A stretch of 64,000 nucleotides of DNA, from the NCBI RefSeq assembly GCF_003634755.1, contig NZ_RBXA01000001.1, forward strand, positions 248,001 through 312,000, in the 5' to 3' direction. Positions 1-8,745 of the stretch are shown here, piece by piece (position 1 is the stretch's first letter; every line of letters starts with the position of its first letter). A program made the position numbers and the translations under genes. The notes below the pieces were generated by a model that was given only the letters and a program-made list of their open reading frames with translations, had not been told where the DNA came from and searched no databases. The DNA is from Flavobacterium limicola. Its GTDB lineage: Bacteria > Bacteroidota > Bacteroidia > Flavobacteriales > Flavobacteriaceae.

Positions 1-340
1 CGTTATTTTTATAGTAATACGTGAAATTCCCTTCTTTGAAAGGCGCGCCTATTTTTTCATAATTCCACAGTTTTTCCATTCTTGCTTTTAACACATCACG
101 AAACGGAATTTGTGCCAAATAACCATAAGTCACTTCGTTTTGGGCTTTTACCCAAGCACCCGTTTCAGCAGATTTGTCGTCTTCAAGCCAGCGGTACGGA
201 TCCGGAAGCTTGGTATCGAAATACACATCAACCGTTTCCCCTTTGGTGGTTACGGGATAAGTTACCTGTTTTGGTTTTTGGTTTTGGCCAAAAGTCGCCA
301 TTGCAGAAGATACAGCCATTATTAAAAAAGTTTTTTTCAT
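1..340 (-). CDS. Prolyl oligopeptidase family protein (S9), N-terminal part, cut by window edge
   Basis: The minus strand reads open from ATG at 340 to the window edge, giving 113 residues of the amino end. It starts with a lysine-rich hydrophobic signal peptide ([19 protein letters not shown]) and continues into the N-terminal region typical of prolyl oligopeptidases, with DPYRWLEDD followed by WVKAQNEVT. In this family a beta-propeller gates a C-terminal alpha/beta hydrolase that cuts short peptides after proline; the catalytic Ser-Asp-His part lies outside the window. The signal peptide implies a periplasmic enzyme. A TATTTTTG box on the minus strand at 486-479 could be its promoter, but no clear -33 box accompanies it. 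Confidence 0.85.
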   Translation of the reverse strand, partial: MKKTFLIMAVSSAMATFGQNQKPKQVTYPVTTKGETVDVYFDTKLPDPYRWLEDDKSAETGAWVKAQNEVTYGYLAQIPFRDVLKARMEKLWNYEKIGAPFKEGNFTYYYKNN

Positions 341-526
341 ATGTTAATATTTATTGTTTTTCATAGGTCATATGTAATTGTTTCACCTGTTCGCTATGCT
401 CGAGTTGCATATCATAATTGGTGCTTGCGACCCAATTACCATAATGCTCATTTCATTAGATTCTGTTTTAGGTTGTTACAAAAATAAGGAAATAGTTAGT
501 GTTGTAAAGATGGGAAAGTCTTAAAT

Positions 527-960
527 AAAACCAAAAAAAACGCTACTCTTTCGATTAGGATTTACTTTCAATAAGAAAACCACTGCTACTTATATGCTGA
601 TAAAATTAAACATATAAGTCATGTAAGTTAAAAAAGCTTGATTAATAAATAATTGATTTTAACGACAATACAACAACTACTTATATGACTTATATGTTAA
701 ATAATTAAATACTTAGGTCATGTAAGTTAAAAACGCTTCTATTTTTAATAACATTAGCTTTCAACATGAAAACGACAATTGCTTATATGCATTATATGTT
801 GATTAAAATTAAACATATAAGTCATGTAAGTTAAAAAGCTTGATTAATAAATAATTGATTTTAACGACAATACAGCAACTACTTATATGACTTATATGTT
901 AAAAAAAATTAAACATATAAGCCCTGTAAGTTAAAAACCAAAAAAACGCTACTCTTTCGA
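527..960. repeat. Palindromic repeat array (four units) between two copies of a terminator arm
   Basis: Four inverted-repeat units lie at about 588-629, 679-728, 781-832 and 881-932, spaced 90-102 bases. Each has a left arm like ACTTATATGACTTATATGTT and a right arm like AACATATAAGTCATGTAAGTT, so each can fold as a hairpin. The 97-base stretch at 604-700 recurs almost unchanged at 806-902. The array is flanked by a direct repeat: AAAACC, an A-run, then CGCTACTCTTTCGA, at 527-554 and 934-960. No reading frame is supported here. Confidence 0.85.
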
Positions 961-979
961 ATAGCGTTTTTGTTTTTTT
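938..979. terminator. Bidirectional terminator after the TonB receptor gene
   Basis: Stem AACGCTA (945-951) pairs with TAGCGTT (962-968) around a 10-base loop. An A-run precedes it and a T-run follows it, so it can end transcripts on either strand. It lies just after the stop of the minus-strand TonB receptor gene. Confidence 0.8.
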
Positions 980-994
980 GCTGAAACAAATGAA

Positions 995-3202
995 TTACAA
1001 ATTAAAATTAACACCCAAAACGATGTTTCTTCCAATGTTTGGAATGCCATCTGTTTTTAGACGGGAAAGATGCGCAATGTATCTTTTATCAAATAAATTA
1101 TTCCCGTTGATATTGACATCAAAAGCGGTTTTACCCAGTTTTACTGTTCCGCCAAAACCTAAATTCACTAAGTTATACCCATTCGTTTCTGTTTCAAATC
1201 CACTTACATTTTTTTGATTGAACGTGCTGGAAACATTCAAAGTTGCAAAACCATCTTCCAACCAGTTTTTGATTTTGAATTCGGTTCTAATGGTGTTATT
1301 CCAATTGTTAGCAGGGATTAACGGCAAGTAATCTCCGTTTTCTTTCTCGCCGGTTACGGTTTCGAAACTGGTTTCAAAATGCAACCAATCCAATGGATGC
1401 GGATGAAAATGCAATCCGATTTCACCTCCGTATAATTTGGCGTTATCCTGAACATAATCAAAAACGGCATTTTCGTCAATCACTTCTCCTGTTGGCGAAG
1501 TGTAGATATAATTGTTGATGTGATTGTAAAATCCGTTTACAAAAAACTCAAAATGATCCGTTTTGTATTCTAAATTCAAATCCGTCTGTACGTTTTGCTC
1601 CGTTTCTAAATCGCTGTTTCCTACTTCATAGCGATTCGTTCCTTCATGCACTCCATTTGAAGTTAACTCAGCTAGATTTGGCGCCCTAAATCCAGAAGCA
1701 ACATTCAAACGCAATGTCAAATCATCGGCAAGATTGGTTTTGTAACCCAACGACGCATTAAAACTGTCGTATGATTTATCGATGGCTTCAAAAGAACCTT
1801 CTTCTCCGGCAATTCCCTGTGCATCCGTAGTAATATTTCTATTGTCGAAACGCAATCCGGCTTGCAACACATTTGTATTCCACTCATAATTAGCTGTTCC
1901 AAAAACACCAAAATCATTCGTTACCGCATCCGGAATTAAATATTCTTCTCCTGAATTTGTGTTGGTTTGGTGCATTCCCTGAACGCCCAGAATGGTTTCT
2001 ATTTTTCCCATTTTTGGTAAATGGTATTTTGCATTGTAATTAAATGTCTTCAGTTTCATGTGTAAAACGGCCACATTGCTGTCTTCAAACTCACTTCGAT
2101 CATTAGCAACATACCCTAAATCAAGATCCAGTTTTGATTTTTCGAAAAAGAAAACATTGTTTAAACTCAATAAATGATTGAAAACACCTTGTTTTGGAAA
2201 TCCGGTTTTCTTGCTAGTAGATTGGTCTGCTATCCCATCTTCCGGAATTCCTAAATCCAATTCATTGTAATTGTAACGCAATACACTTGAAAATTTAGCA
2301 TTGCTGTAGCCAATTCCTGTTTTAAAATCGGTTTCATTGTAACGGGTATTTGTTACTCGGTCACCATCTGCAATTTTATAATCAGAATGCGTATTGTAAC
2401 TTCCGCGAGCCATGAATTTCCAATTGTCAGTAGATGTTTTCAAACCCAAAGAAGAACTGCTTCCGGCAGTATTCGAGAAATATTTTTGACTGAAGTTCGC
2501 TTTAAAAGTATTCGCATCGGCAAATTTTTCTGGGTTAAAATACAAAACACCACCCAAAGCATCGGAGCCGTACAACAACGAAGCCGGTCCTTTGATCACC
2601 TCAACGCTTTCTATTCCTGAGTCGTTCAATCCCAAACCGTGTTCGTCACCAAACTGTTGATTTTCTATTCGAACGCCTTGCGAATACACCAAAACACGAT
2701 TCCCACTCAACCCACGAATTACTGGTTTCCCAATAGATGTTCCGGTAGAAACCTGAGAAACTCCCGGAATAGTAGCCAATCCTTCGATTAAAGTAGCGGT
2801 CCCTTTTCGTTGCAAATTTTTGATACTTTCGTGCTCCACTTTCATCACGTTTTGTGATTGAATTTTATTGAAAGCGGTGGAAACAATAACTTCGTCCATT
2901 TCGAAAATTGCTTCTTCGAGAATAATATCAAGTGTGTTTTCTTTTTGAAGACTGTTTATGGTTTTATTTTGAGTTGCAAATCCTACGAACGTAAAGCTGA
3001 TTTTTAAGTTTCTATTTGGCAGATTTGAAAAAGTATATTTTCCGTTTTCATCTGTTGTGGTTCCTTTATGCAATTCTGATGCATAGACTGAAACGCCTTT
3101 TATGGGTTGGTTTTTTAAATCGGTCACGGTTCCCGAAAGGGTATTTTGCGCTTGAAGCATCGCCGAAAACCCCAAAAATAGGGCTATAATAAATTTTTTC
3201 AT
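995..3202 (-). CDS. TonB-dependent outer membrane receptor, ZnuD-like
   Basis: 735 residues. A signal peptide (1-19, ending LQAQ) is followed by a carboxypeptidase-D-regulatory-like domain (about 22-105, beginning LSGTVTDLKNQPIKGVSV), a TonB plug (about 115-225, with GKPVIRGLSGNRVLVYSQG and VEVIKGPASLLYGSDALGG) and a 22-strand-type barrel ending in a C-terminal Phe-Asn-Leu. The motif GVRIENQQFGDEHGLGL and the extracellular HFHPHPLDWLHFE segment resemble receptors of the ZnuD zinc group, so a metal or metal-complex substrate is inferred; substrate assignment by resemblance is uncertain. It lies 111 bases downstream of a small His/Cys-rich gene on the same strand and the two probably share a transcript. 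Confidence 0.88.
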   Translation of the reverse strand: MKKFIIALFLGFSAMLQAQNTLSGTVTDLKNQPIKGVSVYASELHKGTTTDENGKYTFSNLPNRNLKISFTFVGFATQNKTINSLQKENTLDIILEEAIFEMDEVIVSTAFNKIQSQNVMKVEHESIKNLQRKGTATLIEGLATIPGVSQVSTGTSIGKPVIRGLSGNRVLVYSQGVRIENQQFGDEHGLGLNDSGIESVEVIKGPASLLYGSDALGGVLYFNPEKFADANTFKANFSQKYFSNTAGSSSSLGLKTSTDNWKFMARGSYNTHSDYKIADGDRVTNTRYNETDFKTGIGYSNAKFSSVLRYNYNELDLGIPEDGIADQSTSKKTGFPKQGVFNHLLSLNNVFFFEKSKLDLDLGYVANDRSEFEDSNVAVLHMKLKTFNYNAKYHLPKMGKIETILGVQGMHQTNTNSGEEYLIPDAVTNDFGVFGTANYEWNTNVLQAGLRFDNRNITTDAQGIAGEEGSFEAIDKSYDSFNASLGYKTNLADDLTLRLNVASGFRAPNLAELTSNGVHEGTNRYEVGNSDLETEQNVQTDLNLEYKTDHFEFFVNGFYNHINNYIYTSPTGEVIDENAVFDYVQDNAKLYGGEIGLHFHPHPLDWLHFETSFETVTGEKENGDYLPLIPANNWNNTIRTEFKIKNWLEDGFATLNVSSTFNQKNVSGFETETNGYNLVNLGFGGTVKLGKTAFDVNINGNNLFDKRYIAHLSRLKTDGIPNIGRNIVLGVNFNL

Positions 3203-3218
3203 TGAAAATGATTGTATA

Positions 3219-3262
3219 GTTTTTCCTCTCCCCAGCCCTCTCCAAAGGAGAGGGAGCCGAGG
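3219..3262. repeat. GC-rich hairpin repeat of Flavobacterium type
   Basis: CCCTCTCC-AAA-GGAGAGGG (3236-3254) is a perfect 8-bp hairpin in a run much richer in G+C than its surroundings, preceded by CCTCTCCCCAG. From memory, similar CCTCTCC/GGAGAGG elements are scattered between genes in Flavobacterium genomes. It lies in the spacer between the small His/Cys-rich gene and the TonB receptor gene. Confidence 0.6.
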
Positions 3263-3313
3263 CTGGAATTATTTAGTAAATAAAAAGAGATTCGTGCTGA
3301 AATAAATTCAGCT

Positions 3314-3661
3314 TTAACTATTTACTGGTGGACCTCGAAGGGAATACAAACTGCCGGAGAACGAAATAACTGTTTCCGCTGCAGTAAAAAAATAAGGGAT
3401 TTCTTCAATAGTGGAGTACAATTGATAGGAGAAATCTTTTGGGGTAATGTAACTTCCAAAAGCAAATTCACAAACATAACAATGCTCTAATTTGTGATGT
3501 TGGTGCGTGATTTCAGTATCTGTAACATTGTATTTATGGTGACACTGCTTTTGCGTAAGCTGTTTTTCTAAATGCTCATACGTATGCCAAGACTGGAACA
3601 GCATTGAAAACAATACTGTAACAACCAGAGAAAGACTTAGTATGAGTTTATTCTTTTTCAT
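3314..3661 (-). CDS. Small exported His/Cys-rich protein, probable partner of the TonB receptor
   Basis: 115 residues from ATG at 3661. An upstream in-frame start at 3733 would add 24 residues but would lie beyond the promoter box. The N-terminus (MKKNKLILSLSLVVTVLFSM) is a signal peptide or membrane anchor. The middle is dense in metal ligands: QKQCHHK (about 37-43), THQHHKLEH (52-60) and CYVCEF (61-66). I do not recognise a named family. Its position directly upstream of a ZnuD-like receptor and its ligand content suggest binding or sensing of a transition metal such as zinc or copper; that is inference. The C-terminal half (from about residue 70) is hydrophobic and aromatic with no clear domain. 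Confidence 0.75.
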   Translation of the reverse strand: MKKNKLILSLSLVVTVLFSMLFQSWHTYEHLEKQLTQKQCHHKYNVTDTEITHQHHKLEHCYVCEFAFGSYITPKDFSYQLYSTIEEIPYFFTAAETVISFSGSLYSLRGPPVNS

Positions 3662-3667
3662 TCGAGC

Positions 3668-3714
3668 CAAAGGTAATAAAAACAAGAAAAAAAGAAAACC
3701 ATTTGTGTCACAAA
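3668..3714 (-). promoter_or_regulatory. Promoter and candidate operator of the His/Cys-rich gene
   Basis: Minus-strand TACCTTTG (3675-3668) fits TAnnTTTG and ends six bases before ATG at 3661. About 30 bases further upstream lies the odd-centre palindrome TTTGTG-T-CACAAA (3702-3714), placed where a regulator would overlap the -33 region. No clear TTTG -33 box is present. Confidence 0.5.
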
Positions 3715-3740
3715 ATATATTTTTGCGAAACAAATGGTTT
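3690..3740 (-). terminator. Terminator after asd
   Basis: ACAAATGGTTT (3730-3740) and AAACCATTTGT (3696-3706) form a perfect 11-bp stem with a 23-base AT-rich loop. Read on the minus strand it is followed by a T-rich tail, and it sits 23 bases after the asd stop. It overlaps the promoter region of the next gene. Confidence 0.7.
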
Positions 3741-3762
3741 CATTTTAAAAATAAAAATTGAT

Positions 3763-4752
3763 TTACACCAATTTAGCTGCAATCAAATATTCAGCAATTT
3801 GGATTGTGTTTGTTGCTGCTCCTTTTCTCAAGTTATCTGCAACAATCCACATATTCAATGTATTTTCCTGGCTCTCGTCACGACGAATTCTACCTACAAA
3901 AACCTCATCTTTTCCTTGTGCGTACATTGGCATTGGATACGTATAAGTATCGTTATTATCCTGAACTACTACGCCATCGGTATGATGCAAAATGTTTCTT
4001 ACCTCGTTTACGTCAAAATCATTTGAGAATTCTACGTTTACCGCTTCACTGTGACCGCCCACAATTGGCACACGAACCGCAGTTGCTGTAATGGCAATCG
4101 TGTTGTCACTTAAGATTTTTTTGGTTTCACGAACTAGTTTCATCTCTTCCTTGGTGTATCCATTTTCTTCAAATGAATCACATTGTGGAATCGCATTTCT
4201 ATGAATTGGGTACTTATAAGCCATTTCACCTTGAACACCTGCGTATTCATTTTCCAATTGTTGTACTGCTTTTACGCCAGTTCCAGTGATGGATTGGTAC
4301 GTAGAAACAATCACACGTTTGATGTTGTATTTTTTGTGCAAAGGGGCCAAAACCAATACCATTTGTATCGTAGAACAGTTAGGATTTGCAATGATTTTAT
4401 CGGCTGCAGTCAATTCAGCTGCATTGATTTCCGGAACGATTAATTTCTTGGTCGGGTCCATTCTCCAAGCCGAGGAATTATCGATAACCGTTGTTCCTGC
4501 TGCCGCAAATTTTGGAGCCCATTCCAGTGAAGTGTCGCCACCTGCAGAGAACAAAGCAATATCTGCTTTCATATCAACAGCCGTTTGCATGCCTACTACT
4601 TTATATTTTTTGCCCTTGTATTCAATCTCTTTTCCTACTGATCGCTCAGAAGCAACCGGAATTAATTCTGTTACAGGGAAATTTCTTTCTGCTAAAACTT
4701 TCAACATTACTTCGCCAACCATTCCAGTAGCGCCTACAACTGCTATTCTCAT
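3763..4752 (-). CDS. asd: Aspartate-semialdehyde dehydrogenase
   Basis: 329 residues, usual length. The enzyme reduces aspartyl phosphate to aspartate semialdehyde with NADPH in the lysine, threonine, methionine and diaminopimelate pathways. The N-terminal Rossmann motif is GATGMVGEVML (7-17). The catalytic cysteine lies in NPNCSTIQ (Cys126), and the substrate-binding GGHSEAVNVEF is present in the C-terminal half. Minus-strand TACTTTTG (4796-4789) is a plausible promoter box giving a leader of about 33 bases. A strong hairpin terminator follows, so it is probably transcribed alone. Confidence 0.97.
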   Translation of the reverse strand: MRIAVVGATGMVGEVMLKVLAERNFPVTELIPVASERSVGKEIEYKGKKYKVVGMQTAVDMKADIALFSAGGDTSLEWAPKFAAAGTTVIDNSSAWRMDPTKKLIVPEINAAELTAADKIIANPNCSTIQMVLVLAPLHKKYNIKRVIVSTYQSITGTGVKAVQQLENEYAGVQGEMAYKYPIHRNAIPQCDSFEENGYTKEEMKLVRETKKILSDNTIAITATAVRVPIVGGHSEAVNVEFSNDFDVNEVRNILHHTDGVVVQDNNDTYTYPMPMYAQGKDEVFVGRIRRDESQENTLNMWIVADNLRKGAATNTIQIAEYLIAAKLV

Positions 4753-4880
4753 CTTATATTTTTATTATTGAATATTAAATTTGAAATACAAAAGTAACTA
4801 ATATTAAAACCAAAACAAGCGGCTTCACAAAAAATAACAAAATGTTATAAATACAACAAATCATTATTTCCTATTATTAA

Positions 4881-4917
4881 ACAAAAAGAAAAACCGCCTC
4901 AATTACGAAGCGGTTTA
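4881..4917 (-). terminator. Terminator after mscL
   Basis: AAACCGC (4891-4897) pairs with GCGGTTT (4910-4916). On the minus strand the stem is followed by TTCTTTTTG. A second short palindrome, CTGAAATGAATTCAG (4921-4935), lies between it and the mscL stop. Confidence 0.75.
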
Positions 4918-4965
4918 GTCCTGAAATGAATTCAGGATAAATTAGAATATATAGTGTAGCGGAAA

Positions 4966-5382
4966 TTACTTTTTCAATAAATCTCTTATCTGAGTCAATA
5001 ATTCTTCTTGTGTTGGTCCAGCCGGAGCAGCTACAACAACCACTTCTTTTTTCTTCGCTTTCTCAGCAGCTCTTAAAATCACAAAAACAAAAAATGCGAT
5101 AATAACAAAGTTAATAATTGCTTGCACAAGATTTCCATAAGTGATAACTGCCGCTCCTGCTGCTTTTGCTGCAGGTAAATCAGCATAACTATTACCGTCT
5201 AAAGTGATGAATTTCTGGGTAAAATCGATTCCACCAGTTATCAAACCTACTATTGGCATAATGATATCATCCACAGCGGATCCAACAATTTTACCAAATG
5301 CACCCGCTATAACAACAGCAGTTGCCAAACTTAAAACGTCTCCTTTCATTAAAGAAGCTTTAAAATCACTGAAAAATCCCAT
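4966..5382 (-). CDS. mscL: Large-conductance mechanosensitive channel
   Basis: 138 residues. The homopentameric inner-membrane channel opens under membrane tension to release solutes during hypo-osmotic shock. The N-terminal amphipathic helix ([16 protein letters not shown]) and first membrane helix with the tight pore ([18 protein letters not shown]) match the family. A periplasmic loop (about 47-80), second membrane helix ([20 protein letters not shown]) and charged C-terminal bundle ([13 protein letters not shown]) follow. The Ala/Val/Pro-rich linker before the bundle is slightly longer than in E. coli. It is probably monocistronic: murF-alr lies 93 bases upstream on the same strand and a terminator follows. 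Confidence 0.97.
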   Translation of the reverse strand: MGFFSDFKASLMKGDVLSLATAVVIAGAFGKIVGSAVDDIIMPIVGLITGGIDFTQKFITLDGNSYADLPAAKAAGAAVITYGNLVQAIINFVIIAFFVFVILRAAEKAKKKEVVVVAAPAGPTQEELLTQIRDLLKK

Positions 5383-5475
5383 AATTTATCTTTTTAGGTT
5401 AAAAATTCATTTCTTCATAAGCGAATTTAATAAAAATTTTAACATAATTAACAGTCATTTCCTCTAGTTTAGCTG

Positions 5476-7917
5476 TTAGCGATAAAATACCCGTTTCACA
5501 CGCTGCGAAATACTGGTGAGAATTTCATAGGGAATGGTATTTAATTTTTCGGCGATAAAAGATACCGTTGGGTTTTCCCCAAAAATAAGTATAGAATCGC
5601 CCTCTTTACATTCGATTCCAGTAACATCAACCATAAGCATGTCCATGCAAATACTTCCAACTATATATGCTTTGGTATTTTTTATCATTACAAATCCTAA
5701 TCCATTTCCCCAACCTCTGGAAATTCCATCGGCATAGCCAATAGGAATAGTGGCAATTTTTGTTGGTTTTTCGGCTATAAACCGGCGGCCATACCCTACA
5801 CTTTCTCCAGCTGCAATCGTTCTTATTTGCGAAATCACCGATTTCAGCGTACCCACATTTTCGAGTTGTTTTTGTTCTTCGGCGTCATTTGAAACGCCGT
5901 ACAATCCAATTCCCAATCGGACCATATCATATTGTGAATCTGAAAAATTACTGATTCCCGAGGTATTTAAGATGTGTCGCAAAGGTTTTATATGCAACTC
6001 AGACATCAATTTTGATGATAATTTTTCGAATAAATTAATTTGTGAATGAGCAAAATCTATGTGTTCGAGATCATCACTCGTGGCCATGTGTGACAGAATA
6101 CTTTTTATTTGAACTGTAGTATTTCCTTTCAGCGCGGCTATTAGCTCATCAATCGTGTTTTCCTCAAAACCCAGTCGGTGCATTCCCGTATCAAATTTAA
6201 TATGAATTGGGAAGTGCTCTAAATTTTTCTGTTTCGCTATTTTCAAAAACGCATAAAGTCCTTTCAAGCAGTAAATTTCCGGTTCTAATTGATTTTGGAT
6301 GATGGCCGAAAAACTCGTATTCTCCGGATTCAGCACCATAATAGGCACCTGAATCCCTCCATTTTTCAATGAAATCCCTTCATCGGCAAAAGCCACTCCT
6401 AAATAATCAACCTTATGATATTCCAGTAATTTGGCAATTTCGAGTCCACCATTTCCATAACCAAATGCTTTTACCATCACCATAATTTTCACTTTTGGCT
6501 TTAGCTTTGATTTAAAAAAATTCAAGTTGTAGCTGATTGCATTTAAATTGATTTCCAAAACCGTTTCATGTGTTTTCTCTTCTAGCAAATACACAATTTC
6601 TTCAAACTGAAACGATCTCGCACCTTTTATCAAAATGGTTTCATTACCAAAATCGAGGTTTTCAAAATCAGCTACAAAGGCAGCAGTATTTTCGAAAGTA
6701 ATACAATTCGTAAATTTATTTTTAAATGCCGAAATGGTTTCTCCAATACCAATAACGCGGTCAATTTTATTGGAAATAATCAACTCAGAAACTTTAGCGT
6801 AAAGCGCCTCCGTAGACAAGCCACTTTGAAAAATATCAGACAAAATCACCGTTTTTTTCTTGTATTGTTTTTGACTTTCTAGAAAATCCAGTGCAATTTT
6901 CAACGACTGAAAATCCGAGCTGTAACTATCATCAATAATACTGCAATTATTGATTCCATTTTTGACTTTCAAGCGCATTTCAACCGGATACAGCAATTCC
7001 ATTCGGTTTTGAATGGTGGCTGCATCGTATTCAAAATACAACAAAACCATCAAACAAGAGATGGCATTTTCGACCGAAGCCTCGTCTTGAAAAGGAATTT
7101 TTATTTCAAAATGGTCCTGACCGAATTCAATATTCAAAACAGTCTTTTCTAAGACGCTTTTTTTAGCAACAAAAACAGATGCAGTTTTATCCACAAAACT
7201 CCAGGAAAACGTTTTGATTTCCGGATTGATACAAGCGTCAATAATTTTATTCTTTTGATAAATTAAAACGCAGGAATGTTCAAAAAGCTTTAATTTTTCA
7301 GTTATTTTTTCTTCTGTAGTTGTAAACCCTTCATCGTGTGCAGTTCCAATATTCGTGAGAATTCCAATGGTTGGCTTAACAATCTCCTCCAATTTATCCA
7401 TTTCAGAACGAGTGGAAATACCCGCTTCAAAAATCCCTAAATTGTGTTTTTCATTAATCGCAATAACGGACAGCGGAACACCAATTTGGGAATTATAACT
7501 CTTTGGACTTCGGATAACGTTATAATCAGGACTCAATAAAAAATTGAGCCATTCTTTTACTATTGTTTTACCATTGCTTCCAGTCAGCCCGATAATAGGG
7601 AAATCAAAAAGACTGCGATAGTTGGCAGCAAATTGTTGTAAGGCGATAAGTGTATTTTCAACAACATAAAAATTAGCGTTCTCCTTACAATCATCCGGAA
7701 TATGGGTCACAACAAAGTTTTGAACGCCATTATCAATTAAATCTTTGATATAAAAATGTGCATCAATGTGAGCGCCAACCAATGCAAAGAACACCGTATG
7801 AGGGCCGTTCTGCAATGAACGACTGTCTATAGAAACACTGTCTAAGGTTACATTTTCTTGATTACTAATATATTTTGCGGTGATTCTTTGAAGGCTATTT
7901 AAGATTTTTTGACTCAT
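5476..7917 (-). CDS. murF-alr: Bifunctional UDP-MurNAc-tripeptide:D-Ala-D-Ala ligase / alanine racemase
   Basis: 813 residues, a fusion known in Bacteroidota. Residues about 1-450 are MurF, which adds D-Ala-D-Ala to the peptidoglycan precursor: the N-terminal Mur domain, ATP loop GLTGSNGKT (110-118) and central ligase domain are visible. Residues about 455-813 are alanine racemase, which supplies D-alanine to the same pathway; the PLP lysine lies in VMVKAFGYGNG (near residue 482) and the C-terminal domain contains VGYGRRF and SICMDMLMVDVTG. The racemase loop reads VKAFGYGNG where many family members have VKANAYGHG. A TATTTTTG box at 8002-7995 may drive it, with a leader of about 75 bases. Confidence 0.96.
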   Translation of the reverse strand: MSQKILNSLQRITAKYISNQENVTLDSVSIDSRSLQNGPHTVFFALVGAHIDAHFYIKDLIDNGVQNFVVTHIPDDCKENANFYVVENTLIALQQFAANYRSLFDFPIIGLTGSNGKTIVKEWLNFLLSPDYNVIRSPKSYNSQIGVPLSVIAINEKHNLGIFEAGISTRSEMDKLEEIVKPTIGILTNIGTAHDEGFTTTEEKITEKLKLFEHSCVLIYQKNKIIDACINPEIKTFSWSFVDKTASVFVAKKSVLEKTVLNIEFGQDHFEIKIPFQDEASVENAISCLMVLLYFEYDAATIQNRMELLYPVEMRLKVKNGINNCSIIDDSYSSDFQSLKIALDFLESQKQYKKKTVILSDIFQSGLSTEALYAKVSELIISNKIDRVIGIGETISAFKNKFTNCITFENTAAFVADFENLDFGNETILIKGARSFQFEEIVYLLEEKTHETVLEINLNAISYNLNFFKSKLKPKVKIMVMVKAFGYGNGGLEIAKLLEYHKVDYLGVAFADEGISLKNGGIQVPIMVLNPENTSFSAIIQNQLEPEIYCLKGLYAFLKIAKQKNLEHFPIHIKFDTGMHRLGFEENTIDELIAALKGNTTVQIKSILSHMATSDDLEHIDFAHSQINLFEKLSSKLMSELHIKPLRHILNTSGISNFSDSQYDMVRLGIGLYGVSNDAEEQKQLENVGTLKSVISQIRTIAAGESVGYGRRFIAEKPTKIATIPIGYADGISRGWGNGLGFVMIKNTKAYIVGSICMDMLMVDVTGIECKEGDSILIFGENPTVSFIAEKLNTIPYEILTSISQRVKRVFYR

Positions 7918-8111
7918 GGAAATAAAAGAGATTGAGGTGAATTTCTTTTCTGGAAAAAATATTTATTATAGTTCTTATTGCTCTATAACTTTTCCAAAAA
8001 TACCACTTCTTTTCAAAACGAGAACCCAGTTATACTATAATTATGAGTACTATCGTTTATAAAACATAAACAAACAACAGGATTATACGACACTGTTTTT
8101 GACAGATTGCT

Positions 8112-8119
8112 TATATTTG
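8112..8119 (+). promoter_or_regulatory. Promoter -7 box of the membrane protein gene
   Basis: TATATTTG fits TAnnTTTG and lies 20 bases before the TTG start at 8140. I see no TTTG at the expected 19-20 base distance upstream. Confidence 0.5.
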
Positions 8120-8139
8120 TTTTTGAAAAAAAATAACTC

Positions 8140-8745
8140 TTGAAAAAAATTCTTCCCTTTTTCTCTTATGTTTTCCATCCGATATTTATACCGGCAATGG
8201 CCACCTTATTCTATCTTTTTTTGAATGGAACTGAATTTGTGAGCCAAGAAAAACTACTTGTTTTTTTTCAAGTTGTGATTGTAACCTTATTTATTCCTGT
8301 GTTAGCATTCTTACTTTTGCGCGCAACAGGAATTATAGATTCTATAATGGTTTCCCAAACATCCCAGCGCAAAATCCCATTAATTCTGCATTGTTTTTTG
8401 ATTATCTTATTAGTTCGAAATAACATAACCATAGATCGCTATCCAGAGTTGCACTTTTTCTTTTTGGGAACACTATTAAGCACTTTATTGGCACTCATTC
8501 TAGTGTTTACCAATATAAAAGCGAGCCTTCACATGATTGCGATAAGTTCGATAACAGTATTTATTATTGGGTTGAGCATGCATCTTCAAATTCAGATTAC
8601 ATTTACCATTGCAGTACTGATGCTTTTAAATGGTTTTGTAGCTTCTTCCCGCTTGGAGATGAAAGCACACACCTATCCAGAGCTAATTATAGGGTTTGCC
8701 TTGGGAGCAATTTCACAGTTACTGTTGTTAATTTTATGGCTATAA
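8140..8745 (+). CDS. Integral membrane protein, PAP2-like hydrophobic family
   Basis: 201 residues from a TTG start at 8140; the next in-frame ATG falls inside the first membrane helix (residue 20), so TTG is preferred. About six hydrophobic helices occupy nearly the whole protein, separated by short loops such as SQTSQRKIP and the conserved-looking ASSRLEMKAHTYPELIIG near the C-terminus. The late arginine/histidine loop recalls membrane-bound PAP2-type phosphatase relatives annotated in Bacteroidota, but the full phosphatase signature is not evident, so no activity is claimed. The stop overlaps by six bases the end of the convergent barrel gene. Confidence 0.75.
   Translation: MKKILPFFSYVFHPIFIPAMATLFYLFLNGTEFVSQEKLLVFFQVVIVTLFIPVLAFLLLRATGIIDSIMVSQTSQRKIPLILHCFLIILLVRNNITIDRYPELHFFFLGTLLSTLLALILVFTNIKASLHMIAISSITVFIIGLSMHLQIQITFTIAVLMLLNGFVASSRLEMKAHTYPELIIGFALGAISQLLLLILWL

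Noticed and set aside
351..455. Short minus-strand frame with coding-like composition (EHYGNWVASTNYDMQ then LEHSEQVKQLHM) just before the prolyl oligopeptidase gene
   Set aside because: Only about 33 codons after a stop with no good start; an open frame of this length is likely by chance, and it lies in the leader of the next gene.
527..960. CRISPR array
   Set aside because: The repeats are palindromic arms of about 20 bases with partly identical spacers, and no cas genes are present.
4183..4771. Plus-strand open frames inside asd
   Set aside because: They are antisense shadows of a clear asd gene with intact motifs.
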